From positions 15,871,640-15,935,639 of the forward strand of contig NC_135781.1 of NCBI RefSeq assembly GCF_028453695.1: a stretch of 64,000 nt of DNA. The letters run 5' to 3'. Under the pieces are notes generated by a model. That model had not been told where the DNA came from. It worked only from the letters and a program-made list of their open reading frames with translations, and did no database searches. Positions 34,326 through 47,039 of this stretch are shown here, piece after piece. The number at the start of each line of letters is the position of its first letter. The first letter of the stretch is position 1. A program made the translations under genes and the position numbers. Source of the stretch: Augochlora pura. Lineage: Eukaryota > Arthropoda > Insecta > Hymenoptera > Halictidae.

Positions 34326-34522
34326 TCAGGTCTACCGGAAAGTGCTGCCGGATAATGTTTCATTTCAAACATTTATTTTTCAGAAATGTTATTTACAAAT
34401 TGTCATCACGCTGACTAGAGGTCATAGGTAACGAAATTAAATTGTATAATAAATATTATCAAATGTACGAAAAATTGATTATATTCTATCACTTCGCAGA
34501 CAGAACTTTCCGGTCGACCTAA
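34326..34522. mobile_element. Mariner-type miniature element (197 bp)
   Basis: The left end TCAGGTCTACCGGAAAGTGC and the complement of the right end, TTAGGTCGACCGGAAAGTTC, are inverted repeats with three mismatches in 20. TA flanks both sides (34324-34325 and 34523-34524). The interior has no frame. The TTAGGTC start resembles the element at 7454 only in the first seven bases, so the two were probably moved by different mariners. Confidence 0.8.
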
Positions 34523-36370
34523 TAGAACTCCTCCAAAATTGTTTATTCATCGTCAAAGAGGAACACTAAGAGAACGTTCTAAATTCCTGGTTTCGTTGTT
34601 AAATGCCTGTAATGACAAACAGTTATATCTCGTTTCAAGTGAAATATGGCAACGAGTCTACGCCGCGAAGTCGTCCCAACAAAACGCGCACGGTTCTCGC
34701 AAAGATAATTCAACTACGGAAAACAAAGTCTCTGTGCTTTGGTTAAAGGTCGTCCCACAGTCGAGTAACTTCGTTTCGTGTAACTGAAGTGGCGGGCTAA
34801 TGACTGCGCCGCTGCAATTATTATTGTTGGTGATCGACGCTGCGGCATAACGTTTCAATAGCAATAATGACGTCGCGATGAAACTACCCGTGTCGCAGAA
34901 ATAACGTTTTTCGCTCAACCAGGCCCGGTATTGGATGCACGGGGCTGCGTTCACCCACGCAGGATTACAAACGAATGGTTTCCACGGCGAGACAAACGAA
35001 CCGTAATCTCGCCGGACAATTCTCGTCGATTATTCGACATGTTTCGAATCCCGATGAATCTTCGGGAAACATTTCTTCCAAACCCCGGGCCCATAGGATC
35101 GTCCGGTAGACCATTAAGCCGGCCAATTAAAACTTTGAAGCACGATCGAACCGTCGATCTCGATCTCGATCGAGACGTTGCTCTTAAATATCGATGGGAT
35201 TTCTATCCGTTTTCCACGAGCTCTGCTAGCATTTCACACCTGAACGAGTCGGACTCGAAATCGAGCGAGCAGGAAAAAAAATAGAAAAAGACACGTTTCT
35301 GTGCACCTTTCTCGTGTTACGTAAGCGCAAGAATGTTGCCCCGCGGCTACATTATCTATAATCTTATTACCGGGCTGAACATATAGCGACGATAAGAAGT
35401 TCGCCGCATGTTAGAATTTCGATGCAAAGAAAGTGTGTTCATCTGGTAAACGGTTACATTATGATAGATGTTATTTCGCAGGGTAATGAAACGGAACTTT
35501 ATCATAATTATTGGGTCCGCTGGCAGACGTATCATTTTCGGAGGTTGTTTTGCGCACGTACTGGTACATAGAACGTTTGTTTTATTTATAAATTGCATAA
35601 TTTATCAGTTTTATAATTTGCTGGTATTCTCGGTGTGTTGATTGAAAAACGAATGTTCCAATATTTCTGCCGCGTCGCTTTCACATTTCTGGACAATGCT
35701 ATGACTATGGGTACGAAAGAACGACTTCAGGTATAGGGAAAGCTCTAGTGCAATGAAATAACGATACTCTAGAACGTACCCGGCGGAAATAAGAACATAA
35801 AGTAATTTGTAAATCTTTGTGCACAAGCAACGCGTTCAAATTCAACGCTCGAGAAAGAAAATCATCTATGAAAACATAAAACTGTTTTGTCTTACTTTCA
35901 TCTGGTCGGAACTAAAAAATAAAACTATACTCGGTTCTTGTTTAATAAAATTTTGCAATCTTGGTTCCTTTATGCTGCATGAATTTTATCACACGAATAG
36001 TATAATGCGGTGAAGCCAAATAGTAAAAAAATTGGACGCATCCATAAAATCAGGTACAGTGTTTTTACGATGTCTTGACAGATTGTAAAAGTGATCGTTA
36101 CTAGAAATTTTGCGTAATCTGATGCAACAGTATTGCAGTAAGCAAAGAGACTACCAGATTTCACAATTTTTGGTCGGAGATTCTGGTTATAAAGAATCAA
36201 ACATGGTGAAAATTTCGGAATAAAGATTTTCTTTCCTACACTTTAATAACATAAGTATTAAATTTTGTTTCGATTTAGAAGAAATGAATATTTGAGTTTG
36301 TTTTTAAAACGACCTAAGTTCATTTCTATTGAAACTGAGTTATTTAATCAGATAGCTATGATGGTCTTTT
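34523..36370. other. Non-coding stretch with a GC-rich part (about 34650-35340)
   Basis: Overlapping frames on both strands in the GC-rich part include a 117-codon plus-strand frame (34931-35284) containing a (GATCTC)n-derived DLDLD run. No domain is recognised. The remainder is AT-rich. Confidence 0.4.
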
Positions 36371-36613
36371 TTAATCCTTTGCGCTCGAGTGGTAAGTCTG
36401 CCATTAATATTGTTCTATCATGTTCATAGATAATTTTTACACGAATAAAGTTTAGATTTAAAAGATTGTTAATTAGTGGAATTGTTGGTATGAGTGGCAA
36501 GGATCAGTTTCGTGTGTATAAAAGTGCACTTTGTTACATAGAATAAAAATACTATGAGCGAGAAAAATGATTTCAGATTTACAGTTAAAATGGCTTGGAG
36601 AGCACAGGGTTAA
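36371..36613 (-). mobile_element. TTAA-flanked miniature element, family A (copy 3, 243 bp)
   Basis: The left end TTAATCCTTTGCGCTCGAG and the right end GGAGAGCACAGGGTTAA are decayed versions of the family inverted repeat. The interior (TTGTTCTATCATGTTC, TAATTTTTACACGAA, GATTTCAGATTTACAG) matches copies 1 and 2. The more mutated ends suggest that this is the oldest of the three. Confidence 0.8.
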
Positions 36614-38318
36614 AGCGCACACCTATACGTTTCGCGACTATCAAGCTACGACGAGTAGACTCGTGAAACACAGTCAACGGTTAAAAGAACAAAATTCGTA
36701 TTTTTTCAGTAACGATAAACGTTAAAACTTTCGCTTCAGACATGTGCTATCTCCTTTCACACTAATCCTCGCAATCTAACTTATGGAGATTGATATTTAC
36801 ATAGAGATCAGTTCGCTTAATAACACAGATGGCTGTTGCTTACACGAGACTTAAACTAAAACCGTCGGTATCTCGCAAATGTTTCAATCGCTGCATGCAT
36901 TAATACCTAATACCGAACAAGTCTTCAACAAAAGCAATGAAAGCTACATGCATGTTTCTCTCACCGAAACAAAGCGAGGCGAACAAAAGCGAGCGACTAT
37001 CACTGTCGTACGTTGCGCGTACACGTTTTCTTCTGTTCAAGTAATACGAACATCAATACCGAAAGGTCTCTAAATTGTTTTTGCTGGCGGTTAACTCGCG
37101 GTATGACTAACGAAAACGGTTCGAACGTTCGAAAGTAATTCGCAGCGCGTTTCGTAACCGCGTTTTACGCGAATTCCGATTCGTCGATGCCTGGCCGCGG
37201 CACGAGCCGTTAGGTTGTTTCGACGGACAGCCGACGGTAGGTAGAAAAATGCAGAGAGCCGACACCGTTCCTTCGTTTCACGCGGAAAAAGCAGCGCGGA
37301 TCGTGATTGAAAAGAGCCGTGTTACCGAAGAGAGAACGCGTCGAGCGTCGAGCGACGCGCGTGCGGCGCAGGTTTCACGCTTGCTTTCTTGTCGATCCGG
37401 CTGTCGATACATCGGCGGACCGGCGCGCGGAACACAGCCGATGGGTTAATTAGCAAAAATATCAGCAGGCTGGCTCTCCGGGGTCGAGAGGCTTCCCCGG
37501 CCGCGCGGATTGCGAAACAAAAATCGACGCTGCCTTTCGAAAGACGTCGTTCGCGCGCCGCGCGCTGTATACCGGGCTCGAGCCGACTGTTTGCCGGTGA
37601 TTAAAAACGTGACCAGGTTTATCCTTTCGAAGCAGGGCGCAGAGGCGAGTAGAAATCGCCGCTGCATGCGGACTCGCCATTAAACAAGATTGCGCGTTGC
37701 TATGCCCGGAATTATTAGCCCGAGAGCTACGCGCCGCGATGGGGGGGGGCATTAAAAACTAGCAGATTGTCCTAGTACGATAACAGACCTAACTGTATAT
37801 GTACCCGGTGAAAAAGGCTCGACCGACGATTCCATAAATCCCGAGGACTGACGCGATGTCAACGGCTCGCCGAGGAAAAAATCCACCGGCTGGGACCGTG
37901 TTTATGGTTATGGCGTTTATAATCTGGGATTAAGAGGTTGACGACACTGGAAACGAATGACAGAGGAACGTGTAATTGGTGGAGGCCGGATTAACTACGA
38001 ACACGGTCAGTAAGAATCAGATGGGAACAAGAGACAATTCGTTGTAAAATTATATAGAGGAGCGGAGCGGACGGTGCATTGTACAGAAATTACCTTAATT
38101 TTATATTTTAATTGTATATTTCTAAATCAGATTTTAGTTTTGAAGTATCTTTGCAATCTCCTCATTGCTATCAAATTAGAAACAATTACTGTTATATTTA
38201 CTATTGTAAAATACTACTTCGTCTAGTTATATCTCTAAGCTATCAAAGTTAATTTTATATTTGAGAAAAATTTGAAAAAATCCCTCTATTTTTAGACAAT
38301 AATTTCTTCATATTTTCT
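36614..38318. other. Non-coding stretch with a strongly GC-rich island (about 37080-37780)
   Basis: The island is very CpG-rich and open in several overlapping frames on both strands. Its peptides are Arg/Ala-rich without recognisable domains. A G9 run lies at 37741-37749. An unmethylated regulatory or promoter region is possible, but no transcript can be inferred. Confidence 0.4.
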
Positions 38319-38399
38319 TTAATACATTCGCGCCGAGCAAGCCTTATTTTAGGTTAGGGTAAAGACGAGGATTTTTGCTCCCGGGTGCGAATCTGTTAA
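38319..38399. mobile_element. Very short TTAA-flanked element (81 bp)
   Basis: TTAATACATTCGCGCCGAGC on the left and the complement of the right end, TTAACAGATTCGCACCCGG, are imperfect inverted repeats with TTAA at both edges, separated by only about 40 bases (containing TTATTTTAGGTTAGGGTAAA). It may be a deletion derivative consisting of little more than two ends of a TTAA-specific element. Confidence 0.5.
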
Positions 38400-41300
38400 A
38401 ATGGTCAATCTTGTGCACTCGGTAAGTGCAACGAAACAGGAATAGTGGATTTAAAAATTGATAGAACTTCGTGAATTCCATCTCGCCGGTGGAAGAAGAA
38501 ATGTCGCAATTCTCACGAAATACTGGAAGGCCGATTCTGGTTTCGTTTCTTATCTGTGCGACATAGCGCGGCCAGTTTTCCGTAATGCTGCCTTCAGTTT
38601 TATATCGTGTCGATATCCTGCCTGAATCTGCACATTTACCGCTGCAGTTTGATGAAGCATTCCCGAGGCTGGACAAAATAACAACGATCTGCGGACCTCG
38701 TCAATTACGCGGCTTCTTTATTTTATTTACTGTTGCGATCGAACTGGAACAGCCAAGTTCGTCTCCGTAATAAAAATTGATTATGATTACGGTCTACTTT
38801 TCGGAAAAATCGACTTGAGACGCAGCCAATGACCATGATGGCTATACGCCCAACTCCTGCGTCCACGTTTTATAAATTGGAGTTATTGGGTTGGAGTGGA
38901 CAGATATTGTGACCATTGTTGTACCACGGGTCTCTGCTTTCGAGGAAAATACTATGCGTCGCGGAACATACGATCTTGCAGAAAACTAAGGATTTAGAGC
39001 GCACTCAACTCCACGAAATTTAACAATGCTGTTATTTATGCTCGCATGTTGATTGTTCTTAAACTTTATAACATACAATGTGCTTGATAATACATCCAAT
39101 AATGATAAGTTAAATATTGAAATTACACTGATATTAAACATGCTTAAGATTTATGATCGTCATATTACTTACTATTACGATTCTCAAAAAGAGAAATCGC
39201 TTTTCGAGAAAAAACGCATAAAAATTATTGTACGAAATTCTCTCATTTTACTAGCACATTTTTCATTAAAATACTTGCATTATGTACGTAATTATACATG
39301 TTTGTCCACCTAAATAAACTCATACAAATATTAATAATAGCCTTTTAACACATCCAGTACGTATGTGCGACCACGAGTACGCGCTTTAATTAATGATGTG
39401 GGTACAATTATTTAAAATTGCTACGCGGCACGATATTTCCAGAATATGCTGTTCTCCTTCGATAATATTTTGTTTACATTTAATATGAGCATACGATGCA
39501 TTTAATACAATGAATAAAATAATGTATAACGCTGATAACGAACGTGATAAAAAGTAGTCACACTGGAGAAGCCTTTTTAGCGAGACTGAATAGAAATACA
39601 TTTTTAAGGTAAGACCTAATTGATTTCCACTAGATAAATATATACTACACCACAGTATATTTGCCTTTGGCTGAAGCAACATAAATATACCATGTTTTCT
39701 AATGACTATAGTTTAGAAGGACTATGGTAGATGGATATGGTAGTTATGTAAAATAAACCTCGATTAAGTTAATTGTAAGAAATATAACTTACTTGAAAAT
39801 GTCTTTCCCCTTTCAATAATAGCAACTAGTTGAAAATAATGAAACAATACCCTTAAATTGTCACGAATGCATAATATCTGAATTTTACTAATGACGCACG
39901 AGTCGCAACTGCGCAAAAGTTTCTATTCGCTCGACACATTTTCCATGGATCATTCGTCCAATAAGAAGAGTTTATACGTTCGAAATATTTAATAAAAAAA
40001 AAAAAAAAAAAGAAAAGAGAGAAAAGAACCCCCGTCACATTCTCGACAGTCGCGCTGCTCGGCGCCGTTCCGTTATGAGACATAATTCCGGGTGAAATTC
40101 CCGGCGGAATTAAAAGGGAAACACCCTGAAATTCCAAACAACATGCTTCGGGCATCAAGTCCGCCGGAGAAATACGTTCCCCGGACGCCACATAAATTTT
40201 TCGCGGCAAGCCTGGAGAGTCCGCGGGCAACGATCGAACGGCAGGTGTAGGGGATCGTGAAAACGAGAACGCGAAACGGTCCCGAGACGTGCGACTGCTT
40301 CCGTTTTCGCGGATCAAGAGAGCACGCCCCTATTCCGCGGACGCGAGAGCGCAGTAGCCGTTTTCATTTCACGGTTCGGCTTTTCCAAGTCGACGTGTTT
40401 CCTTTGTTTGGCCGGCTCGCAGAAATGAAAAACCGTGTAACGACGCGCGAGACTGAATGCGCTTATCGCGACGTTTCGACGGCGTATTTCACACTCGATT
40501 GCTGATAACAATAACGCGGTGGCGCGAGCTTCCGTGACGAAATTGCAGCAGCCGCGCAGCACGCCGACGATTAACGCGGGATTTTCAGCACGAGAAATTG
40601 CGCGTTAAGAATCTCGCCAGAGTTCGTCGTAAATCGTCTCGCGGAAACTAAATCGTTTTACGGAATTCTGACTGGAACCTGCGATCGAATGGTAGAACTT
40701 GTAAAATTTGAAAAATGTGGACGAGGCGTTTTCTACTTTCTAAATGCTACTTCGCTCGTTGTTATAAATTTCTTTAACCTCTTAGGCACGGCTGAATTTT
40801 GCGCGAATGAATTTCTGTGTAACTAAATTACCATTTTCTTGATATGTACTTTTCTTAGTACAGCTATATATGTTTATATATATATTTTTCTTAGTCTATT
40901 GTATGTATACACCGTCACTTTAAACGTTTACTGTAACCACTAATTAGTTTATTTTTCAAATCGTGTTAATAAAGTAATACAATTGAGTAAAGCATGAAAC
41001 ATTTTTGATATATACAGTCAAATAAACGTTGAAAACGCAAGAGCATATTTCGAACTTTGGAATCCAAATTATACGTCACGCGAACTAATTGTTCAAAATA
41101 ATATAGATAAATAAAATAGATAATTCGATTGCCAGGCACATTTAGTGGTATAATAACTTTTCCAAAACTGAACCAAATGACTTGGATTTTTCTATAAATC
41201 CCCGCTGTACAATAACTGAAATATTTTCTTTCCAACTTTTACTGTTACTTGGAATAGAAAATGTTACTATTGCTTTTTTCACTTCTATATCTGAGCCTCT

Positions 41301-43019
41301 AATAAAAATTTTTAAAATATATGTTTGGTATTTCTTTGTAACTTGTAGGTATGTTGGAAATTTTATTATACAATATCTGTGCTTATTGAAACAGGCAGAA
41401 AAAGAATCGTAAAAATGTCACAACCGTTATAAATGGACTGTGAATTTTATGCTTTTATAGGCACAATGGGTAAGCGAAATTTCAAAGAACGAAAATATTG
41501 AAAGAATTTTAGAACAGCTATGTACTATTTTTAACTCGATACGGTTATTTTAAGAAAGAAATTGCTGTTTGTCTCATGTTTGTTACAATCGACGACGATC
41601 ATTTTTATTTTTCATAAAGAGCTGCAGTCGAGTTATAAAGTACAGTGGTTTCCGTTCTTCATAACCGATATTAAATCCGTCTTACAACTGTTATTATTGG
41701 AAATGGATGTTTAATATAGTGCACACTTTAATTGTATACTTAATTGTAGGATATTTCAACAGTTACTCCTCGGTTCTTGGTTTCGTTTACAGATCCATTT
41801 TACGTAATAAATATTGCATTTCTTTCAGGAATTAAAAGCATGGATTCTATAGCATGTTCAAGTCGAAAATCCACGTGAAAATAGTTGCAACTTTGTAATA
41901 CGCTGCATTTAGTAATAGTCTGCGGTTACGGCCACTTTTGTGTACCAGACAAGACTAAAATCCAAAATCGAAAAATAGCGATTACAGTACCAATATATCT
42001 ACCAATATGTCGGTTCTAAAATATTGAAACCGAAACCAACAGATTCAATGTACCTTATAACAGTTGTAAAATATTTCCGCTCTTCCATAATTATTTCAGA
42101 ACCGATACTTTTAAAACGAGAGGTCTAACGAAGTGCCTAGGCCTTCAAATTGTAAACAAATAATTTAATTATTTAAATAACATAAGATCGATAAATATTA
42201 TTTCTCTCTTACACTATTTAAAATTTTGATGCGCAATCTAATTCTGTAACAAACATAATCTCCTCTCATCATCGAAGGATTTATATTTAACATTACTTTA
42301 TTTTTGTTTTGTTACAAGAACTTGGTCACTGCATTCCTACAGATGAGAATTCAAATTAAAATTTTTTTCACGAGAAGATGATACAGTTTTGAAAAAATAT
42401 ATAAAGTGTATATGCTGCTGCGTTTGTTTTATTATGTTTTACACAGCAAAGCTTACGAATGCATCAAATGTAGCTATTACATATACCTCGCGAGAGAAGT
42501 GGCTCGATTAAACGATACAAAAACAACTGTTACGTACATTTTTTTAATTAAAGCTTTTTTATATTTTAATGGAGAGCTAAAAATAACTGGAATATTAAAA
42601 TCCGCGAAAAAGTCTTGCTCGAACAATACGAAGCATTCTGTTTTTGCACACGATTCGTTGTTGCTTACGCCAGTCTATCAAACGCACACATAGGGAAACA
42701 TGGTCCCAAGTTACAAGTAATCCAACAGAAATTATACGTAAGCTTTCTTAGGCCAAGATTAACCCACTTTTTTCCGTAAGCCCCATTTAGTGTTTTAATT
42801 GCTGCAACGTAAAAATGTAATTATCCACAGCTTCGTGGTTCGTATTTGGAAAGCCTCGGCGGACTCGTTAAATTTTCTGTATGTATTTATAGTTTGTTTA
42901 CGGATCAATGAACTGATTATATGTCATCGTTCTGCACGAACCGATCATTTCTATAAATGTATTTAGACAGACTGAGTATCAAATACGATCGAATCACTTG
43001 TTACGACAATTCGAACACC
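38400..43019. other. Long non-coding stretch with one GC-rich island (about 40020-40700)
   Basis: AT-rich except for the island, which holds a poly-A run at its edge (near 39991-40010) and overlapping frames (for example 39853-40317 on the minus strand) with no domain. A TTTAACCTCTTAGGCACGGC motif near 40782 resembles a TTAA-element end, and a partial inverted counterpart (GCCAGGCACATTTAG) lies near 41132, but the pairing is weak. No gene is called. Confidence 0.4.
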
Positions 43020-43669
43020 TGTGCCAGAATTGGACGAAAAGTAATCTCTGATTAACGATTCATGATTACGACTGACTGAAATTCATGTCCATGATTGATG
43101 ATTGCGATTAATAGGTAATCGAGCAATCACAATTGGTGAATAATTTAAGAAATGAAAGCAAATGTAATCGTTGGTCATGATCAACACATTAATTATTAAT
43201 CATGTAATCATGTAAAGTTATTTGATGATTGAACCAAGTAATTTTTACGCTGATCAATATAATAATTTTTGAATTTCATTATGATTTCCACGGTGTACGA
43301 ATATTGAAGAAGTAATTAATGCCACGTAAGCTTGCTTTGAAATTGTCGTTTAATTGAATTAAATAGTGTAATTTCATGAAAATTTTTAGACTTTTGTCGC
43401 GGTCGTGAAAGTGTTAATAATAATTTAGAATAGTTTCTTAAAAAAAATAGAACATTTTTTATTTCGGACCCAATGGCAAGTAAAGAAAAAAGATAAATTA
43501 AGCATTCTTCGCGTTGCAGATTACCAGATGTAATCACTATTACCAATTTACACAGGTCAAGATTAATTATTAAATCTTGATATTACCAAATTGATTAACG
43601 ATTACAAGTGCACAAAATTACGACTCGCGATACATAATCACAAAATAATCGATTACCGCCCAACTGCAC
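43020..43669. mobile_element. Probable non-autonomous DNA transposon, TAATC/GATTA-rich
   Basis: The left end GTGCCAGAATTGGACG, followed by AAAAGTAATC, and the complement of the right end, GTGCAGTTGGGCGGTAATC, form an imperfect inverted repeat about 650 bases apart. Both subterminal regions are crowded with GATTA/TAATC motifs (for example TCTGATTAACGATT near 43045 and ATAATCGATTACCG near 43645). TAATCGATTAC-rich subterminal arrays are known in some hAT-like elements; I infer a similar type. No 8-bp target duplication was found, so the class stays open. Confidence 0.5.
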
Positions 43670-46062
43670 CATGTGCTAATATTTTCTTATCCGACTGCTC
43701 CGCTGCATTCGCCGCGCCGTCGCATTAACCTAGAGTATTTTCGCGAGAAAAAAAATCCTGAATTCATGCGCTTCCCATTTACAATTCCTTGCAGAGTCAC
43801 ACGCGCTCGAGTTCGCGGACGCAGAGGCATTTCCCATATTGTGCCCCGTAAATTCGAATTCGCGGTAAATGCTAAAGAGTCCCCGATGCAATTACGAATA
43901 TCCCTTTAAACATCCAATGCGGTTTTTATCGCGATCCCCGCGCTAATGTAAACTGTATTTTATGCAAAATACGTCCGGAGAGTTGTGCATCGGTGTACGT
44001 ATAGCACCGTGTCCATAATCCCGGGTCGTGCGCGCGCGACGAAGGAGGCCGAAACCGAACGTCGTATTCGTTTCGCGTATAATCGGTAATTCCAATTAAA
44101 AGTTCCTACCAGTCGCTACAATGGAGCTCCTAAGAGCTCGGTTCTGTCAGAACACATAGAGACTAAGTTCCGAGTTATCCGAACCGACACATTCGCGCGC
44201 TCTTTACTTAGCTAGATTACTATCGCTATCGATATCTGATAAAAAATATATATATATAACGCGACTCCGCGCGTCATTACGGAATAAACATGTATCGTGT
44301 AAAAAGGTGAAACGATAAAGTCGATTGAAGTCGCTTCGAAAAGAGAAAGAAAAAACGTCGTCGTCGTCGTCGCTCGATGGCTTAATTGTTCAAGCCCGTG
44401 GAAATATTGAAATAGCCGTTCGAATGAAAACGAATCGCAGATGTGCCGGCTATGCAAATAACTCGGTATGCGATAAATGTTTTTGTAATGCGCAAATATT
44501 GCCAATCGACGTAATGCGCCAGCGATTGTACTTCAAACTTTATGCAAAGCGTGTTCACGGAACAGCCTTCAAAAATATCTTGACCGTGCGCGCGGAAAAC
44601 AGATAACGAGTACTTTGACGAAGCTGGATTTCAACGGAAACGAAGAAGAGCGAGGAAACTTCCACGGACGTCCGCTTTTGTAAAATGCGTAGATGATCTT
44701 CTGCACCATTATTATTACAGAATTAGTTTTCAATTTATTTACGTATTTGCTAAATATAGTTTGGAATAAGATACAATCTATTTTGGATAAAAATGTTTGA
44801 GCAATCGAAATGTGTATATGTTAAAACTATCTTATATTTATTCATCTCTCAGAGAAATGATCGATCGCTTTATATAGGTCAACAATAATACTTTTCTCAA
44901 TTATATTCAGAGCCGTGCTCTTATCTTCTAAATGTTTGCTTCGTGAGTTAAAAAATTCAAATCCTGAATCACTGTATCCAGCCAAGGGATCTCTGCCAGC
45001 TAATCCTCTAATTACTTTAAACAGCCCGCTTATACACTCCGTAATATTCTTAATCGTAAACTATTATTCAAATTACTTTTGCACGGTCATGCAAGTTCGC
45101 CTTCTTCAGCGTTTGAACTCACGAAGCCAGATAATGTTAAAAAAGAACCTCAACGGCGACTAAATCTTGTCCGGCATAGTTTTGCAAGCTCCAGTCATTA
45201 AACTCTCTAACACACTCAACTCTATATGAACTTCGTAAGCTGGCTCGCGTCTTAATATCGTAAGAAAAATGTTCCAAGCGGTAGTTCCATAGAATCCACA
45301 TATTTAAGCATAACGTTAGCCAAAACTAAGTTTACAGAACGTGTTAAAATAACGCATTCTAAATTGTTTACAATTGTTTAAGGTTGTCTAGATTGTTTAA
45401 TTTACGATTCTCGTAATTATAGAAATATATTTAGCAGAACCTTATTCAATAAATTTATTTTATTCGGCATTTTTGTGACGAATATCGCCGAAAACCTAAA
45501 CAAATTAACGCTTGTTACATTCACGAAACAATATGAAATATCTAAAATATATCTATAAAATATATTTAGAGAAAATATTTTAGGAATGGTGCCACGATCA
45601 TTAACATTTTGTTGCATATACCTCATAAATCGTATCTCGGTGTTTAACAATGAAAATTATTAGATTAAATCATCGCATTTCGAGAACTCGAGAATCGTAC
45701 GTTTACAAAGACGGCATTTCATTGCAAATCCCGTCGACCTGAACAATTTCTGTCCGAATCATCCATCCTAGAACATTGCACGAACGTCGAACGATAGAGT
45801 TAGGTGATTCACCTATCCTGACCTCGAAACGTACCACAAATACACGCGAACAGTAAAGGAAAACATTAACGACATACCGCTTCCTTCCCGCAAAAACCGT
45901 CTACAGGAAAAGCTTTTAAACGACCGAGCGAGGCAGCGAGCGCGTTAGAAGTAAGTAGATGGCGAGTATCGAAGAGACCAGTATCCTGGACACGTTGTAA
46001 GTCGTGAAAAAAGGACTGGGGATAAGTGGTCGGCAGTGACCTAGTGCAATCAATCGACTCAC
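43670..46062. other. Non-coding stretch with GC-rich part (about 43680-44680) and a (CGT)n run
   Basis: Overlapping frames without domains occur in the GC-rich part. A (GTC)n trinucleotide run lies at about 44355-44373 and a (TA)n run near 44247-44258. From 44680 to about 45660 the DNA is AT-rich and featureless. Confidence 0.4.
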
Positions 46063-46264
46063 ATAGCCAGACGTTGCCACGGGGCGCAGTGTGGAGCAGG
46101 TTCAGATGCAAGTTGAAGTCGAGGCTGGCTAGATCCTGTCTCAGGTGGGTGCTGTCCATGATCAATGCTCGTTCTGGCAGCAGGAAGAGATGGTCGCTCC
46201 CCTCCGCGGGCCCCAGGGTTCGCGGCACGCCGAGCCCAAGAGGCCCAGAACGGGCCGTCAACAT
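46063..46264 (-). CDS. Putative first coding exon, product not recognised
   Basis: A minus-strand frame starts at an ATG at 46264 (MLTARSGPLGLGVPRTLGP) and runs through LLPERALIMDSTHLRQDLAS and FNLHLNLLHTAPRGNVWL. It meets a good splice donor, CTAT|GTGAGT, at 46063/46062. The frame also stays open upstream for about 28 codons, with acidic residues, until a TGA, so translation could begin in an upstream exon instead. Hydrophobic and charged residues alternate in a protein-like way, unlike the Arg/Ser-rich chance frames elsewhere. I recognise no family. No following exon was found at lower coordinates, so the first intron would be long. This could still be a chance frame in GC-rich DNA. Confidence 0.3.
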
Positions 46265-46914
46265 CCTATCCTCGCAACTGTCAAAGACCGCGTCGTCGCC
46301 CGGTGGCGCATCCTCGGACCCGATTCCCGACACGCTGGCCGTCGGACTTCACTCTTTTTACCGCTGATATCACACCTCACCCCCTCCGGCACCTCTCCGC
46401 CGCACTCTTCGATACTCCCTCGCTTTGCAAACGGTGGCTCGCCCGGACACTGATCACTTGCGGCTGTTTAAACGTCCCTCGAGCCGCGGGGGATCTCCTC
46501 CTCTTGCTCCTTGTTCTGCCTCTGACAACTCTTTCGATCTCTTCCGACCGTCTGATCTTTTCCTCGGAACTGTCGATACCAGGTTGCAATAATTACACCC
46601 CCTTTCTAGGAAGACGGCGAACAACGAGGTAGTTCGAGGAACATCAAGTTTCCCGACCGACTAAATAAATTCGTCAACGTGGATCGATCGGACCGTTATT
46701 GGCATTGTTTCGCCATCTCGCGGATTTGGAGCAGTCCACACGTGCTCGTACGCAGCTCCTCCGAATTTGATCGTAATTAAATCGAAAGGTCGTAGGATAT
46801 TGCAGTCACAATTCTGTCTCGCCGGTCTTGGCGATGTTTGTGATTAATTAAACGTCTGCCAAGCTGCAGGAGGCACCCTTCCTCCGTAAACAGAGAACCA
46901 AAGTCGTTCGAGAG
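46265..46914. other. GC-rich sequence upstream of the putative exon
   Basis: Seen from the minus strand this lies upstream of the putative exon and might contain its 5' untranslated region. Overlapping plus-strand frames (46026-46632) are treated as shadows or chance. A pyrimidine-rich part spans about 46370-46570. Confidence 0.3.
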
Positions 46915-46946
46915 ACAGAGAGAGGGAGAGAGAGAGAGAGAAAGAG
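46915..46946. repeat. (GA)n microsatellite
   Basis: About 32 bases of nearly pure GA repeat. In insects such tracts bind GAGA factor and CLAMP-type proteins at promoters (established), which fits its position beside the CpG-rich block, but it may be an ordinary microsatellite. Confidence 0.8.
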
Positions 46947-47039
46947 CCTAAATCTGTCGACTATATCTGGCTCGTAAACCGATGCATATTTTTAGTACGG
47001 TTCTCGGCGGGAATTTACAGTTGTTCAGACGTTTGCCAG

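Noticed and set aside
38068..38080. GTGCATTGTAC as the start of a miR-33-like microRNA
   Set aside because: Only the first ten bases match, and no flanking hairpin can be drawn.
40782..41150. TTTAACCTCTTAGGCACGG with a distant partial complement as a TTAA element
   Set aside because: The right side lacks TTAA and the inverted match is weak.
43020..43669. GATTA/TAATC cluster as a homeodomain enhancer
   Set aside because: The inverted ends and subterminal arrangement fit a transposon better; kept as a finding but not annotated as regulatory.
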